29,105 nucleotides of DNA from Clostridium culturomicium (lineage in GTDB: Bacteria; Bacillota; Clostridia; Clostridiales; Clostridiaceae). The stretch is taken from contig NZ_CCXK01000005.1 of assembly GCF_000821305.1 (NCBI RefSeq), forward strand, positions 1-29,105. The letters run 5' to 3'. The number at the start of each line of letters is the position of its first letter. The first letter of the stretch is position 1. Shown here piece after piece: positions 11,859 through 20,490 of the stretch. The translations under genes and the position numbers were made by a program. Below the pieces are notes generated by a model. The model did no database searches. It saw only the letters and a list, made by a program, of their open reading frames with translations, and was not told the DNA's origin.

Positions 11859-13121
11859 ATGAGTAATACAAAATTCAAAATATCTAAGCAATGCTTTAAT
11901 GATGTATATCTATCACAGTTACAGAATTATAATACTAGATTTAATGTATTCTATGGTGGTGCTGGAAGTGGTAAGTCACACTTTGTATTTGCTAAGATGG
12001 TATTTAAGTATTTAAAGTTTTCCAATCGTAAGTGCCTGGTAGTTAGAAAAGTAAGTAATACTTTGAGGGATTCATGCTTTGCATTGGTTAAGTCAATTCT
12101 AAGTGATTGGCATTTATATGACCAATGTAAAATTAATAAAACAGATTTAACAATTGAGCTGCCTAATGGTAGCCATTTTATTTTCAAGGGTATGGATGAT
12201 CCAGAAAAGATAAAATCCATTGCTGATATTGATGACATAGTAATTGAAGAATGTACAGAGATTGATGTGTTTGACTTTGACCAACTATGTTTAAGACTTA
12301 GAAGTCAAAGTGGTATGCTTCAGGTACATTGTATGTTCAACCCAGTTAGTAAAGAAAATTGGGTATACAAAAGATGGTTTGCAGAAGATGCAGACTATAA
12401 CAAGGATAATACAGTAATTCTGCATACCACTTATAAAGATAATAAGTTTTTACCACAGGAATATATTGATAACTTGTTAGAAATGAAGAAAACAAATCCA
12501 GCTTATTATAATATTTATGCTTTAGGTGAATTTGCGAGTTTAGATAAGTTGATTTATACAAACTGGAAGGTTGAAAACTTTGACTACATGCAAATCTTAA
12601 AGGAAGTTAAGGACAGTAAAGCTATATTCAATCTGGATTTTGGTTACACTAACGATCCTACTGCTTTTGGAGCTGAAATCTTAGATGAAGTTAATAAAAG
12701 GCTATGGATATTTGATGGGTTTGAAAAAAAAGGTCTATTAAATGATGAAATAGCACAGAAAATTACTGAAATGGGATATAGAAAAGAAGTTATTACTTGT
12801 GATAGTGCTGAACCTAAGAGTATTGAAGAACTAAGGCGAAATGGATTAATAAGAGCAAGGGGAGCTGTAAAGGGTAAGGATAGTATTATTAATGGTATTA
12901 ACCTACTGCAGCAATATGAAATTATAGTACATCCTAAACTTACATGGGTAGTTGAGGAATTAAAAAACTATACATGGAAGAAAGGTAAGGATGGAGAATA
13001 TATAAATGTACCTATAGACAAATATAATCATAGCTTAGACAGTATTCGATATGGTGTGACTACTGAAATAGGAATGGCGAGAACTAAAGTTAAGTTTTTA
13101 GATAAAAGCTTATTATTTTAA
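11859..13121 (+). CDS. terL: Terminase large subunit
   Basis: Encodes 420 residues. The ATPase has a Walker A motif GGAGSGKS at residues 33-40 and a Walker B-type IDDIVIEECTEID stretch near residue 125. The C-terminal nuclease has NLDFGYTNDPTAFG (near residue 255) and the VITCDSAEPKS acidic strand. The layout matches the PBSX/SPP1-type terminases, which cut concatemers and drive DNA into the prohead. I chose ATG 11859 because AAGGAGGTGAT (11840-11850) ends 8 bases before it; the TTG at 11850 overlaps that site. The portal gene starts 16 bp after the stop. Confidence 0.95.
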   Translation: MSNTKFKISKQCFNDVYLSQLQNYNTRFNVFYGGAGSGKSHFVFAKMVFKYLKFSNRKCLVVRKVSNTLRDSCFALVKSILSDWHLYDQCKINKTDLTIELPNGSHFIFKGMDDPEKIKSIADIDDIVIEECTEIDVFDFDQLCLRLRSQSGMLQVHCMFNPVSKENWVYKRWFAEDADYNKDNTVILHTTYKDNKFLPQEYIDNLLEMKKTNPAYYNIYALGEFASLDKLIYTNWKVENFDYMQILKEVKDSKAIFNLDFGYTNDPTAFGAEILDEVNKRLWIFDGFEKKGLLNDEIAQKITEMGYRKEVITCDSAEPKSIEELRRNGLIRARGAVKGKDSIINGINLLQQYEIIVHPKLTWVVEELKNYTWKKGKDGEYINVPIDKYNHSLDSIRYGVTTEIGMARTKVKFLDKSLLF

Positions 13122-13137
13122 GCTAGGAGGTGAGAAA

Positions 13138-14409
13138 ATGATTTTCAATTTAGATACAGCAATGAAATTAAAAGAAAAATATGAATCTGAACTTCCTTTA
13201 TATACAAAGATGTATGACTATTATAAGGGGAAAACAGAAATATTCACTAATTACCCTAATACAGAAAGAAGTAATAAGGTAGTAAATACAAACTATGTTA
13301 AGAAGTTCATTACGGAGCACGTGGCATATGGTGTTGGAAGCCAAATAACATACACCAGCATGAGTGATGATGAAGCAGTAGTAAGGGACATAGAATATAA
13401 TACTCAAATACAAAAAGGCTCACTAGATGCAATTTTATACAAAAATATGCTTATCTTTGGTAAGTGTTATGAGATAGCTTATATAGATAATGAAGAATTA
13501 AAGTTTAAAGTAGTAAATCCACTTAATTCAGTTGCTTATTGCAATAACGAGGATGAAGTTGAGATGCTACTTTATTTTTATAGAAAAGAATTAGACGATA
13601 CACTTTATATTAATTGTTATTGTGATGAAGGTATTTATCATTTTAATGAGGAGTTTGAAGAGTCTGAAGAATTTACACCTTCTTATTTCGGTTGTGTTCC
13701 AGTATCAGTTGCAAGATTAGATGAGGAAGAAAATGAAACTATATACAATGATATAAAAACACTCCAAGATTCTTTTGAAAATATCTTAAGTGACTGGATC
13801 AATAACAGTGCTGACTTAAGGGATGCTTATTTAGTTCTTACAGGGTTAGATTTAGACACAGAGGAAGCTAAGAAAATGAAGTCTAGTGGAATAATGCAAA
13901 TTCCAGACCCAAGTGGTAAGGCTGAATTTCTAATAAAGAATATACCAAGTGACTACATTAAAAATTTAGCTGATACATTAGAAGATAAGATATATCAAAT
14001 ATCTCAATCTATTAATAGTAATGAAGCTATGCAAAGCAACTTAAGTGGAGTGGCAATTCTAAGCAGAATTATAAATCTTAGGAATAGAATAGGAATAGAG
14101 CAGAAGGCATTAGGTGATGCAATTAGAAATAGGTTAAAGCTTTTATTTATCTATTTAAGACAAGCTTATAGTAAAGATTATAACTATAGAGATATAAAGA
14201 TTAACTTTACAATGAACGTTCCTTCTGATGATATTTCTATGGCCCAAATAATTAGTCAACTTAATGGGAAATTAAGTGCTGAAACTGGATTAAATCAATT
14301 AAGCTTTATTCAAAATGGTAAAGCAGAGTATGCAAAAGCACTTGCAGAACAAAAACAAGCTATGGATGATGTAGATTTAGATAACATAGAGGGTGGTATA
14401 GTTGAATAA
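13138..14409 (+). CDS. Portal protein, SPP1 gp6 type
   Basis: Encodes 423 residues, somewhat shorter than SPP1 gp6. It begins with the helix AMKLKEKYESELPLYTKMYDYYKGK, which is typical of the family, has the ERSNKVVNTNYVKKFI segment that leads into the wing, and ends with a helical crown and an acidic tail. It forms the dodecameric ring through which DNA enters and leaves. It sits between terL and the gp7-like gene as expected, overlapping the latter by 8 bp. Confidence 0.92.
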   Translation: MIFNLDTAMKLKEKYESELPLYTKMYDYYKGKTEIFTNYPNTERSNKVVNTNYVKKFITEHVAYGVGSQITYTSMSDDEAVVRDIEYNTQIQKGSLDAILYKNMLIFGKCYEIAYIDNEELKFKVVNPLNSVAYCNNEDEVEMLLYFYRKELDDTLYINCYCDEGIYHFNEEFEESEEFTPSYFGCVPVSVARLDEEENETIYNDIKTLQDSFENILSDWINNSADLRDAYLVLTGLDLDTEEAKKMKSSGIMQIPDPSGKAEFLIKNIPSDYIKNLADTLEDKIYQISQSINSNEAMQSNLSGVAILSRIINLRNRIGIEQKALGDAIRNRLKLLFIYLRQAYSKDYNYRDIKINFTMNVPSDDISMAQIISQLNGKLSAETGLNQLSFIQNGKAEYAKALAEQKQAMDDVDLDNIEGGIVE

Positions 14410-15286
14410 ATACCAGCAATTTTTCAATGATAAATCTTTAGAGTTTGCAGAGGAGTTATATAAGAGGGCTGACAAGGAACTTTTACAGCTACTTAAGCAG
14501 CAGAAGATAGACAGAGATACTTTAATGACACAAGTAGCAAATATAATGTTAAAGTATGAAATTAAAGATAGTGTTTTAAACTTATCTAATAACGATTTCA
14601 AGAAGGTTTACCAAGAAGTGAAGTTAACAGTTGTCGAGGTATTCAAAGAGGAGACCGAGAAGGAAATAAACGGTTTAAGAGAATTGCTAATCACAATAGG
14701 ACAAGACAAGTTCTATAGTAGTTCTTTTTTATTGTCCTTAGGCTTGAATTTTAAACTACAAAAGATAAGTGAAAAGGCATTAGAGAAAATTATCAACAAA
14801 AAAATTAATGGGTTAATCTATTCTGATAGAATCTGGGCAAATAAAAAGAAAGTTGCAAAGTTACTACAGAATGAAATAAAAGAGTTTTTGCAAGGTAATA
14901 TAACGGTTAATGATATTGAAAAGGTAATAAAACATAGATTTAATTCTAATGCTAGTAACACTAAAAGGTTAGTAAGAAATGAAACTGCTAGAGTTCAAAC
15001 AGAAGTCAATGAGGTTTGGGCAAAAGATTATGACATAGATTGGCAAATGTGGATGGCAACACTTGATGATAAAACTAGTAAAATATGTGGAAGATATGAT
15101 GGTAAGAAGTGGAGAAGAACTGACCCAAATAAGAAAATACCTATCGAAGATTCACATATTAACTGCAGATGTTCTTTAGTATCATTACCTAGTGAAGATT
15201 ACAAGCCTAAATTCAGAAGAGATAATCAAAATAAAGAAAAGGTAAATTGGCAGACTTATGAGGAATGGAAAGTAGGGATAAAGTGA
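14402..15286 (+). CDS. Minor head protein, SPP1 gp7/Mu gpF-like
   Basis: Encodes 294 residues. The C-terminal phage head morphogenesis domain is clear from RLVRNETARVQTEV, the MATLDDKTSKICGRYDG segment, and IPIEDSHINCRCSLV. The N-terminal 180 residues are helical and poorly conserved, as in relatives. Homologues bind the portal and affect DNA delivery. The TTG start is supported by GAGGGTGG just upstream and lies inside the end of the portal gene. Confidence 0.88.
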   Translation: MNKYQQFFNDKSLEFAEELYKRADKELLQLLKQQKIDRDTLMTQVANIMLKYEIKDSVLNLSNNDFKKVYQEVKLTVVEVFKEETEKEINGLRELLITIGQDKFYSSSFLLSLGLNFKLQKISEKALEKIINKKINGLIYSDRIWANKKKVAKLLQNEIKEFLQGNITVNDIEKVIKHRFNSNASNTKRLVRNETARVQTEVNEVWAKDYDIDWQMWMATLDDKTSKICGRYDGKKWRRTDPNKKIPIEDSHINCRCSLVSLPSEDYKPKFRRDNQNKEKVNWQTYEEWKVGIK

Positions 15287-15408
15287 AGCTGATTGAAAAA
15301 ATAAAGCAAATATTTAACACTAAAAATCATAAACATGAAATAGTTTATCAAAAAGACTTTGGTTACAGATGTAAATGGTGTAATAAACCTAAATCACAAT
15401 GTAATTAA
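15283..15408 (+). CDS. 41-residue zinc-finger-like peptide
   Basis: A short frame of 41 residues starting with GTG, overlapping the upstream stop as GTGA. It is basic at the N-terminus and ends RCKWCNKPKSQCN, a CxxC-type knuckle with a further Cys. The ribosome site is only AGTAGGG, so translation may rely on coupling. Similar minute Cys proteins occur in head operons of clostridial phages. Moderate confidence that it is real. Confidence 0.5.
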   Translation: MKLIEKIKQIFNTKNHKHEIVYQKDFGYRCKWCNKPKSQCN

Positions 15409-15443
15409 GGCCTTTTATTATATTTAAAATTAAGGAGGAGAAT

Positions 15444-15719
15444 ATGGCTAAGTATAGAAAGAAACCAGTTGTAATTGAAGCTTTTAAGTGGACTGGAGAC
15501 ATGAACCAAGTAGAAGACCCAAAGTGGATAATTGAAGCAATTAAAAAAGGTACTATTTGGTTTGTAAATTATGAAGCCGATAAAACATGTGAAATGCTTA
15601 TAAAGACATTAGAAGGAAGTATGAAAGCTAACCAAGGTGATTACATTATAAAGGGCATTAATGGGGAAATTTATCCATGTAAACCGGATATATTTGAAAA
15701 GACATACGAAAGAGTTTAA
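15444..15719 (+). CDS. Conserved phage protein, PGDYG-like
   Basis: Encodes 91 residues. It begins KYRKKPVVIEAFKWTGD and ends GDYIIKGINGEIYPCKPDIF. This is a widespread small phage/prophage family with the GDYI-KG-GE-YPCKPDIF signature; the function is unknown. It lies between the minor head and scaffold genes, where accessory genes are often found. TAAGGAGGAG precedes the ATG, and an intrinsic terminator follows the stop by 4 bp. Confidence 0.75.
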   Translation: MAKYRKKPVVIEAFKWTGDMNQVEDPKWIIEAIKKGTIWFVNYEADKTCEMLIKTLEGSMKANQGDYIIKGINGEIYPCKPDIFEKTYERV

Positions 15720-15722
15720 TTA

Positions 15723-15746
15723 AGTCTTAGGCAACTAAGGCTTTTT
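15723..15746 (+). terminator. Intrinsic terminator before the scaffold gene
   Basis: AGTCTTAG pairs with CTAAGGCT (8 bp, one G-U) around a GCAA tetraloop, followed by TTTT. It lies inside the late operon, directly after the PGDYG-like gene. Confidence 0.75.
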
Positions 15747-15830
15747 ATTATGCTCCGAAATGAGGATAAACTATTTAACCATAACACTCTAAGGGCAAGA
15801 ACTTTAGGGGGTAGAAAGGGAGTTTTTAGG

Positions 15831-16493
15831 ATGAAGAAAAGTGAGTTATTAAAACTTATAGAAAACGTTGCTGATGATGGGGAGATAAATGACTTATTAT
15901 TGAGCAACGAAGAATTTAAGACTAAGGAAATTGATGTAGATAGTTTTAAAGAATTGTTAGCTAGCAACAAGGAGATTAAAGCTTATTATCAATCGGCTTT
16001 AGACAGTGGTATTAGTAAAGGTGTTGCAAAATTTGAAGAAAACTTTAAAGCAAATAAACTACCTGGACTAATAGAAGAAGGCATTAAAGCAAAGTCAGAT
16101 GAAGGACTTACAGAGGAACAAAAGAAACTTAGAGAGCTACAGGCTACTCTTGAAGCTATGAAAAAAGAAAAAGAAGATGGTGAAAGATTAAGCAAGTACA
16201 GAAATAGCGAAGAAGGTAAAAATATACCTGAAAAACTACTATCTAAGTTAATATCAAATGATGAAACTTTAACAGCTGAATTAATTGGGTTATATAATAC
16301 ATCAATTAAAGAATTAGTTGAAGTACAAGTAAAAGAACGTCTGAATGGTGGGGCTTACAAACCACCTAAAGATGGAGAGTCAATAGTGAAAAATCCATGG
16401 AAGCCTGGGCAAATAAATCTAACTGAACAGGCTAGAATTTTAAAAGAAAATCCTGCTTTAGCAAAACAATTAATGGAAAGCAGATGTAAATAG
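15831..16493 (+). CDS. Capsid scaffold protein (DUF4355-like)
   Basis: Encodes 220 residues, acidic and largely helical, with a coiled coil at about 90-120 (TEEQKKLRELQATLEAMKK) and a C-terminal basic/Pro segment (KNPWKPGQINLTEQARIL) typical of phage scaffolds of the DUF4355 group. It guides capsid assembly and is then removed. I chose ATG 15831 with AAAGGGA upstream. An in-frame ATG at 15750 lies just after the terminator and has no ribosome site. The major capsid gene follows by 12 bp. Confidence 0.88.
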   Translation: MKKSELLKLIENVADDGEINDLLLSNEEFKTKEIDVDSFKELLASNKEIKAYYQSALDSGISKGVAKFEENFKANKLPGLIEEGIKAKSDEGLTEEQKKLRELQATLEAMKKEKEDGERLSKYRNSEEGKNIPEKLLSKLISNDETLTAELIGLYNTSIKELVEVQVKERLNGGAYKPPKDGESIVKNPWKPGQINLTEQARILKENPALAKQLMESRCK

Positions 16494-16505
16494 GAGGAAA
16501 GTATA

Positions 16506-17459
16506 ATGGCAGCAACAAAAATTTCAAATATTATAGTACCAGAGGTGTTTAATCCTTATGTAATCGAAAGAACAGCTCAATTATCAAAGTTAGTTAAGAG
16601 TGGTATTGTTGTACCTAGTGCAGAATTAGATGCATTAGCAATGTCTGGAGGAAAGTTAATTAATATGCCTTTCTGGAAGGACCTAACTGGTGATGATGAA
16701 GTATTATCAGATAGTGAAGCATTAACAGTAAATAACATAGGATCAGGTAAAGACGTAGCAGCACTTTTAATGAGAGGAAAAGCTTGGGGAGTTAATGACT
16801 TAGCTAAAGCTCTAAGTGGTGATGATCCAATGGGTGCAATTGGTGATCTAGTAGCAGATTATTGGGCAAGAATGGAGCAAAAAACATTACTAGCGGTATT
16901 AAAGGGAATATTCGGAGCAAGTTCAATGTCTGCAAATGTACATGATATATCTGGTCAATTGGAGGACGCAGCGAAAATAAGTGGCTTAAGCTTCATAGTT
17001 GCAAAGAATAAACTTGGAGATAACTCCGACAAGCTTACAGCGGTTATGATGCATTCTGATACATTCACAGTATTAGAGCAACAAAATTTGATTCAGTATA
17101 TCCCAAATTCACAAGGTATTGTTGAGTTCCCAAGTTATATGGGTAAAGAGGTTATAGTGGATGATGGATGTCCTAAAGATAGTGATGTATATACTACTTA
17201 CTTATTTGGTAAGGGAGCTATTGGTAAAGGGAATGGACAGGCTCCAGTACCAACTGAAACTGATAGAGATAGCTTAGCAGGTGAAGATATCCTTATCAAT
17301 AGACAACATTTCATACTACATCCAAGAGGAGTTAAGTTCACTAATACATCTGTAGTTGGTGATTCTCCAAGTAATACAGAATTGGCAACCCAAACTAACT
17401 GGGAGAGAGTATATGAACCTAAGAATATAAGAATAGTAGCATTTAAACATAAAATATAA
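16506..17459 (+). CDS. Major capsid protein, SPP1 gp13-like
   Basis: Encodes 317 residues, close to SPP1 gp13 (324). Typical features are the start KISNIIVPEVFNPYVIERTA, the INMPFWKDLTGDDEVLSD loop, the RGKAWGVNDLAKALSGDDPM helix, and the MMHSDTFTVLEQQNLI and C-terminal INRQHFILHPRGVKF segments. It adopts the HK97 fold by family inference and builds the icosahedral shell. A strong TAGGAGGAAAG site fits high expression. An intrinsic terminator follows directly. Confidence 0.92.
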   Translation: MAATKISNIIVPEVFNPYVIERTAQLSKLVKSGIVVPSAELDALAMSGGKLINMPFWKDLTGDDEVLSDSEALTVNNIGSGKDVAALLMRGKAWGVNDLAKALSGDDPMGAIGDLVADYWARMEQKTLLAVLKGIFGASSMSANVHDISGQLEDAAKISGLSFIVAKNKLGDNSDKLTAVMMHSDTFTVLEQQNLIQYIPNSQGIVEFPSYMGKEVIVDDGCPKDSDVYTTYLFGKGAIGKGNGQAPVPTETDRDSLAGEDILINRQHFILHPRGVKFTNTSVVGDSPSNTELATQTNWERVYEPKNIRIVAFKHKI

Positions 17460-17460
17460 T

Positions 17461-17488
17461 TGAAGGGGCAATATGCCCTTTCATTTTT
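17461..17488 (+). terminator. Terminator or attenuator after the major capsid gene
   Basis: TGAAGGGGCA pairs with TGCCCTTTCA (10 bp, one G-U) around a 3-nt loop, followed by TTTTT. The ribosome site of the next gene (AGGAGG) begins right after the T-run, so polymerase must read through for that gene to be made. Confidence 0.75.
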
Positions 17489-17500
17489 AGGAGGATATTT

Positions 17501-17698
17501 ATGGGATTAGCATCATTTAATCGTGCAAGAAGACTTGCAGCAATAAAAGCTAAAGAAGAAAATCAAAAAAGTTGCGAAGAAAATATAGAAAAAATGAAAG
17601 TTAAAGACCTAAAAGAAAAATGTAAAGAGCTTGGTTTAACAGAATTTGAAAACTTGAAAAAAGAAGAATTAATTGAACTTTTGAAAGCTACAGAGTAG
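17501..17698 (+). CDS. Small protein with SAP/HeH-like C-terminal motif
   Basis: Encodes 65 residues. A basic N-terminus (FNRARRLAAIKAKEEN) is followed by KMKVKDLKEKCKELGLTEFENLKKEELIELL. That second part resembles the helix-extension-helix SAP/Rho-N fold, in which a 35-residue unit binds DNA. Similar small proteins are found between capsid and connector genes in Firmicutes siphophages. DNA binding is inferred. Confidence 0.7.
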   Translation: MGLASFNRARRLAAIKAKEENQKSCEENIEKMKVKDLKEKCKELGLTEFENLKKEELIELLKATE

Positions 17699-17706
17699 GT
17701 GATTAG

Positions 17707-17982
17707 ATGTATGATCCAACAGAAAAGGAGCAGATGGCGATTATAGCTATACGAAGGTACTTGAATAAGGACTTTACAGATACGGATATAAAGGAAAAGT
17801 TTGCTCTAGCTATAAAAGTTTTAATTAATAATGCTGAATATCTAATGAACACAAAGGTTTCTGGAGTAACTTCTATGAGTCAAGGAAGTCAGAGTATGAC
17901 TTTTAAAGAAGGAATTGAAGCTTTTACTATTACAGATGATGTAAAGGCACTTTTACCAAGACCTTATATTAAGTTATTTTAG
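17707..17982 (+). CDS. Head-tail connector (gp6/gp15-like adaptor)
   Basis: Encodes 91 residues, helical, with the pattern of the phage gp6-like head-tail connector: AIIAIRRYLNKDFTD, a central helix FALAIKVLINNAEY, and a C-terminal DDVKALLPRPYIKLF. It would bind below the portal as the adaptor ring. Its stop is followed directly by the ribosome site of the next gene. Confidence 0.85.
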   Translation: MYDPTEKEQMAIIAIRRYLNKDFTDTDIKEKFALAIKVLINNAEYLMNTKVSGVTSMSQGSQSMTFKEGIEAFTITDDVKALLPRPYIKLF

Positions 17983-17994
17983 GTGGTGGATACT

Positions 17995-18312
17995 GTGATA
18001 TTTTTTAAAAATACAGAGATTGAAGCTACTAAAAAGACTACAATTAAGAATGAGGTAGGACAACTTGTAGCAACTTATGTGAAAACAGGAATATTGTATA
18101 AGGTCAACTTACAGCCTATTGATATACAAGCTATAAAAAAGACATGGGGCGAGGATATAGAGAGTAAATTTCAGATATATGCAGATGAATTATTAGGTGT
18201 TGGAGATATTATTCTAATAAATAGTAAATCATACGAGATAGAAAAGCATATCCCATGGAATAGTTACAATATATACGCAATAAAAGATGTGGAAGTGATA
18301 ATAAATGCTTAA
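17995..18312 (+). CDS. Head closure protein (SPP1 gp16-like)
   Basis: Encodes 105 residues. It has the all-beta look of head-tail joining proteins: IKNEVGQLVATY, GILYKVNLQPID, DIILINSKSYEIEKHIPWNSY. I chose GTG 17995 because AGGTGG (17981-17986) has proper spacing to it; an upstream GTG at 17983 lies inside the site. It closes the portal channel until the tail attaches. It overlaps the next gene by 8 bp. Confidence 0.8.
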   Translation: MIFFKNTEIEATKKTTIKNEVGQLVATYVKTGILYKVNLQPIDIQAIKKTWGEDIESKFQIYADELLGVGDIILINSKSYEIEKHIPWNSYNIYAIKDVEVIINA

Positions 18313-18622
18313 GACTAACATTGATGGTGTTATGAAGGGAATAGAAAATCATATTGAAGCAGCAGTGCGAGAAATTGAAGTTACAGGAGTAGTTGATTTA
18401 CAAGCTAATGCACCTGTTGACACAGGAGCTTTAAAAAGAGCAATTGCATTTAAGACTGAAAAAAGTAATGATAAATATGTGATTACTTTTGGGTCAATGT
18501 TAAAGTATGCGCCATATACAGAGTTTAGAAATAGTACCTCTAAAGGGTGGATGCGAGATACTTTAAATGAGTTAGATGCTGAAAATATATTAATAAAACA
18601 TTTAAAGGGGGTAAATGATTGA
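18305..18622 (+). CDS. HK97 gp10-like neck/tail protein
   Basis: Encodes 105 residues. The hallmark APVDTGALKRAI motif lies near residue 37, followed by beta strands and GSMLKYAPYTEFRNS, as in the HK97 gp10 family. The protein contributes to the neck or tail terminator region. It overlaps its neighbours on both sides. Confidence 0.88.
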   Translation: MLKTNIDGVMKGIENHIEAAVREIEVTGVVDLQANAPVDTGALKRAIAFKTEKSNDKYVITFGSMLKYAPYTEFRNSTSKGWMRDTLNELDAENILIKHLKGVND

Positions 18623-19002
18623 TGAAATTATTGCAACAAGAGATTTATAAATTAATATCAATTGATGATAATAATGTATATTCTGATTATTTACCTTTAA
18701 AAGATGAAAATGATATTGATTTAGATTATAGTAGAAATACTTATATAGCTTATATTTTAAAAAATATAGAAGGATTAATTTATAAAGATTCTATAATGTT
18801 AGATGTTGAGATCACAAGTGCTTTAGAAAATAGGCTAAAGATAAGAGATAAAGCCATAGAGATAGACAAACTATTGAATAATACATATATATCTAATTGT
18901 GATTCTAAGATAATTAGGAGCAATGTTTGGTATATACCATTTAATGACTTAGAAGAAAAGAAAGCTATGGTTACATTGAGTTATAAAATATTTAAATATT
19001 AG
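18622..19002 (+). CDS. Tail completion protein (SPP1 gp17-like)
   Basis: Encodes 126 residues. ATG 18622 overlaps the previous stop (TGATG) with GGGGG 10 bases upstream. The alpha/beta order, with an N-terminal helix, a YSDYLPLKDENDID loop and strands around MLDVEITSALENRL, fits tail terminator/completion proteins. Its place just before the major tail protein supports the call more than sequence does. Confidence 0.72.
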   Translation: MKLLQQEIYKLISIDDNNVYSDYLPLKDENDIDLDYSRNTYIAYILKNIEGLIYKDSIMLDVEITSALENRLKIRDKAIEIDKLLNNTYISNCDSKIIRSNVWYIPFNDLEEKKAMVTLSYKIFKY

Positions 19003-19018
19003 AAAGGAAGTGTTAAAT

Positions 19019-19600
19019 ATGTCTACAGCAACAACTGTAAAGAATAAAAATATATTTGGTTCAGCTAATATTTATTTAGTACCAAGTTTCGATATTGAAC
19101 AGTTAGATAGTGAGATTGCAGCTAAGTTAATAGAGGCGAATTTATTAGTTCTAACTGATGATGGCACAAATTTTGAGGAAACCAAAGAAATTCATAGCAC
19201 TCAAATAGCTGGATTTAACGAAAAGAGAGTTCAAGGATTTGAGAATATAATAAGAGCAGAAGGTAAAATAACTGGTTCAGGAAGGCTTGTAAATAAAAAA
19301 CTGTTAGAAGCATCCTTATATACTAAAGATTCAAACTCATCTACCACATATGAAGTATATACTGTTAAAGAAGGAACTATCACAGATGCTCAATACAATG
19401 ATATAGTAATGGTTGGAGTAAATAAAGCTGGTGAAAAGGCTCAGATAATAGTATTACATAATGCTTATAATGCTAATTTATCTGTAGAAACTAAGGCATC
19501 TGATGATGGTACTTGTAAAATTGAGTTTGTAAGTGCATATGGTTTTGCAAAGTTAAATAAAGTACCATATGAGATTATAACTCTTAATGAAACAGTTTAA
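19019..19600 (+). CDS. Major tail protein
   Basis: Encodes 193 residues starting MSTATTVKNKNIFGSANIY. I chose ATG 19019 over GTG 19010, because AAAGGAAG directly precedes and overlaps the GTG. Beta-rich with sequences such as IHSTQIAGFNEKRVQG and GKITGSGRLVNKK, typical of siphophage tube proteins. It stacks in hexamers to form the tail tube. A strong terminator follows, before the tail chaperones. Confidence 0.82.
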   Translation: MSTATTVKNKNIFGSANIYLVPSFDIEQLDSEIAAKLIEANLLVLTDDGTNFEETKEIHSTQIAGFNEKRVQGFENIIRAEGKITGSGRLVNKKLLEASLYTKDSNSSTTYEVYTVKEGTITDAQYNDIVMVGVNKAGEKAQIIVLHNAYNANLSVETKASDDGTCKIEFVSAYGFAKLNKVPYEIITLNETV

Positions 19601-19606
19601 ATTATT

Positions 19607-19634
19607 AGAGATTAGCAGAGCTAGTCTCTTTTTT
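19607..19634 (+). terminator. Intrinsic terminator after the major tail gene
   Basis: AGAGATTAG pairs with CTAGTCTCT (9 bp, one G-U) around the loop CAGAG, followed by TTTTTT. A nearly identical copy lies at 27374-27401. Confidence 0.85.
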
Positions 19635-19660
19635 ATTATGTTTAGAAAGTGGGAAAGAAA

Positions 19661-20170
19661 ATGATAAATGAAAATAAAGAATTTATAATAACAACTCCAG
19701 AGGCTATGGAGATAATAAGAATTATTAAAAAAATTAATATGAAAGATGCTATTTCCAATACTATAAAACAGTTCTCTGATTTAAATGCTAAAAAAGATAA
19801 TAAATTAACTGAACTTAGAGAGTTGATAATAAAGGATATTGGATTTGAGGTGTATGAGGCATTAACGGAAACAGATAAGGAAGAGACAACGCAGCAAATA
19901 TTAAATAAAAATCCTCAATTCAAAATAGATTTTGAGCGAATCATGGTTGAGGTTAATAGAGAAATAACAAGGTTAGGTATGGAACTAATCTACGATTTCA
20001 TAATGAGGATACCTGATGCAGAAAAAGAAATTTACAAATGTTTATCTAAAATATTTAACAAACCTTTAAAAGAAGTTGAAAACCAGGAAATTGATATTAC
20101 TATAGAGCAGATTAAGGAAATATCTCAAAGTAAGACTTTAATGAGTTTTTTCAACTTAGCAACCAAATAG
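19661..20170 (+). CDS. Tail assembly chaperone, G-type
   Basis: Encodes 169 residues, helical, starting MINENKEFIITTPEAM. The ATG at 19661 has only a weak upstream site (AAGTGGGA). The position between major tail and tape measure genes, the helical nature, and a slippery site near the end identify it as the analogue of lambda gpG, which coats the tape measure during tail assembly. The slippery site T TTT TTC at 20146-20152 is 18 bases before the stop and would shift ribosomes to frame -1. Confidence 0.8.
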   Translation: MINENKEFIITTPEAMEIIRIIKKINMKDAISNTIKQFSDLNAKKDNKLTELRELIIKDIGFEVYEALTETDKEETTQQILNKNPQFKIDFERIMVEVNREITRLGMELIYDFIMRIPDAEKEIYKCLSKIFNKPLKEVENQEIDITIEQIKEISQSKTLMSFFNLATK

Positions 20171-20490
20171 AAGAGTTAAATAATTCTCTCGTGGGGATTC
20201 TCTTTAAATCTGGTTGCTATTCTTATATAGAAAACATGGATTTAGAAGAAGCATTACCGATAATTGAAGGAGTTTATATAGAGTATATGGATTCCAAGCT
20301 TTATCAAAGATATTTATTTGATAATATCTTACTTCAACTTGATGGAAAAGGAATGGGGTATTTAGATTACATAAGTGAAGGAAAGAAGTTTGTAAGTAAA
20401 CCTGATACAGATTATATGAAAGTTAAAGAAACCAACAATAATTTACTACAAAAGTTTAAATTAAATAATGTTTCTATCCAAGGGAGGTGA
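20149..20490 (+). CDS. Tail assembly chaperone T-part, made by -1 frameshift (GT fusion)
   Basis: A reading frame open from 20134 to the stop at 20488-20490, in frame -1 relative to the upstream gene. At T TTT TTC (20146-20152) a -1 slip joins Ser-Phe-Phe to QLSNQIEELN and continues into a 112-residue extension, giving a 276-residue product. The only internal start (GTG 20191) lacks a ribosome site. This mirrors the gpG-gpGT pair of siphophages, where the T part binds tail-tube protein. The frame and slippery site are seen; frameshifting itself is inferred. Confidence 0.78.
   Translation, partial: FQLSNQIEELNNSLVGILFKSGCYSYIENMDLEEALPIIEGVYIEYMDSKLYQRYLFDNILLQLDGKGMGYLDYISEGKKFVSKPDTDYMKVKETNNNLLQKFKLNNVSIQGR

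Noticed and set aside
20191..20490. T-part of the tail chaperone as an independent gene starting at GTG 20191
   Set aside because: No ribosome site precedes the GTG and the frame is open upstream to the slippery site, so a frameshift product is more likely.
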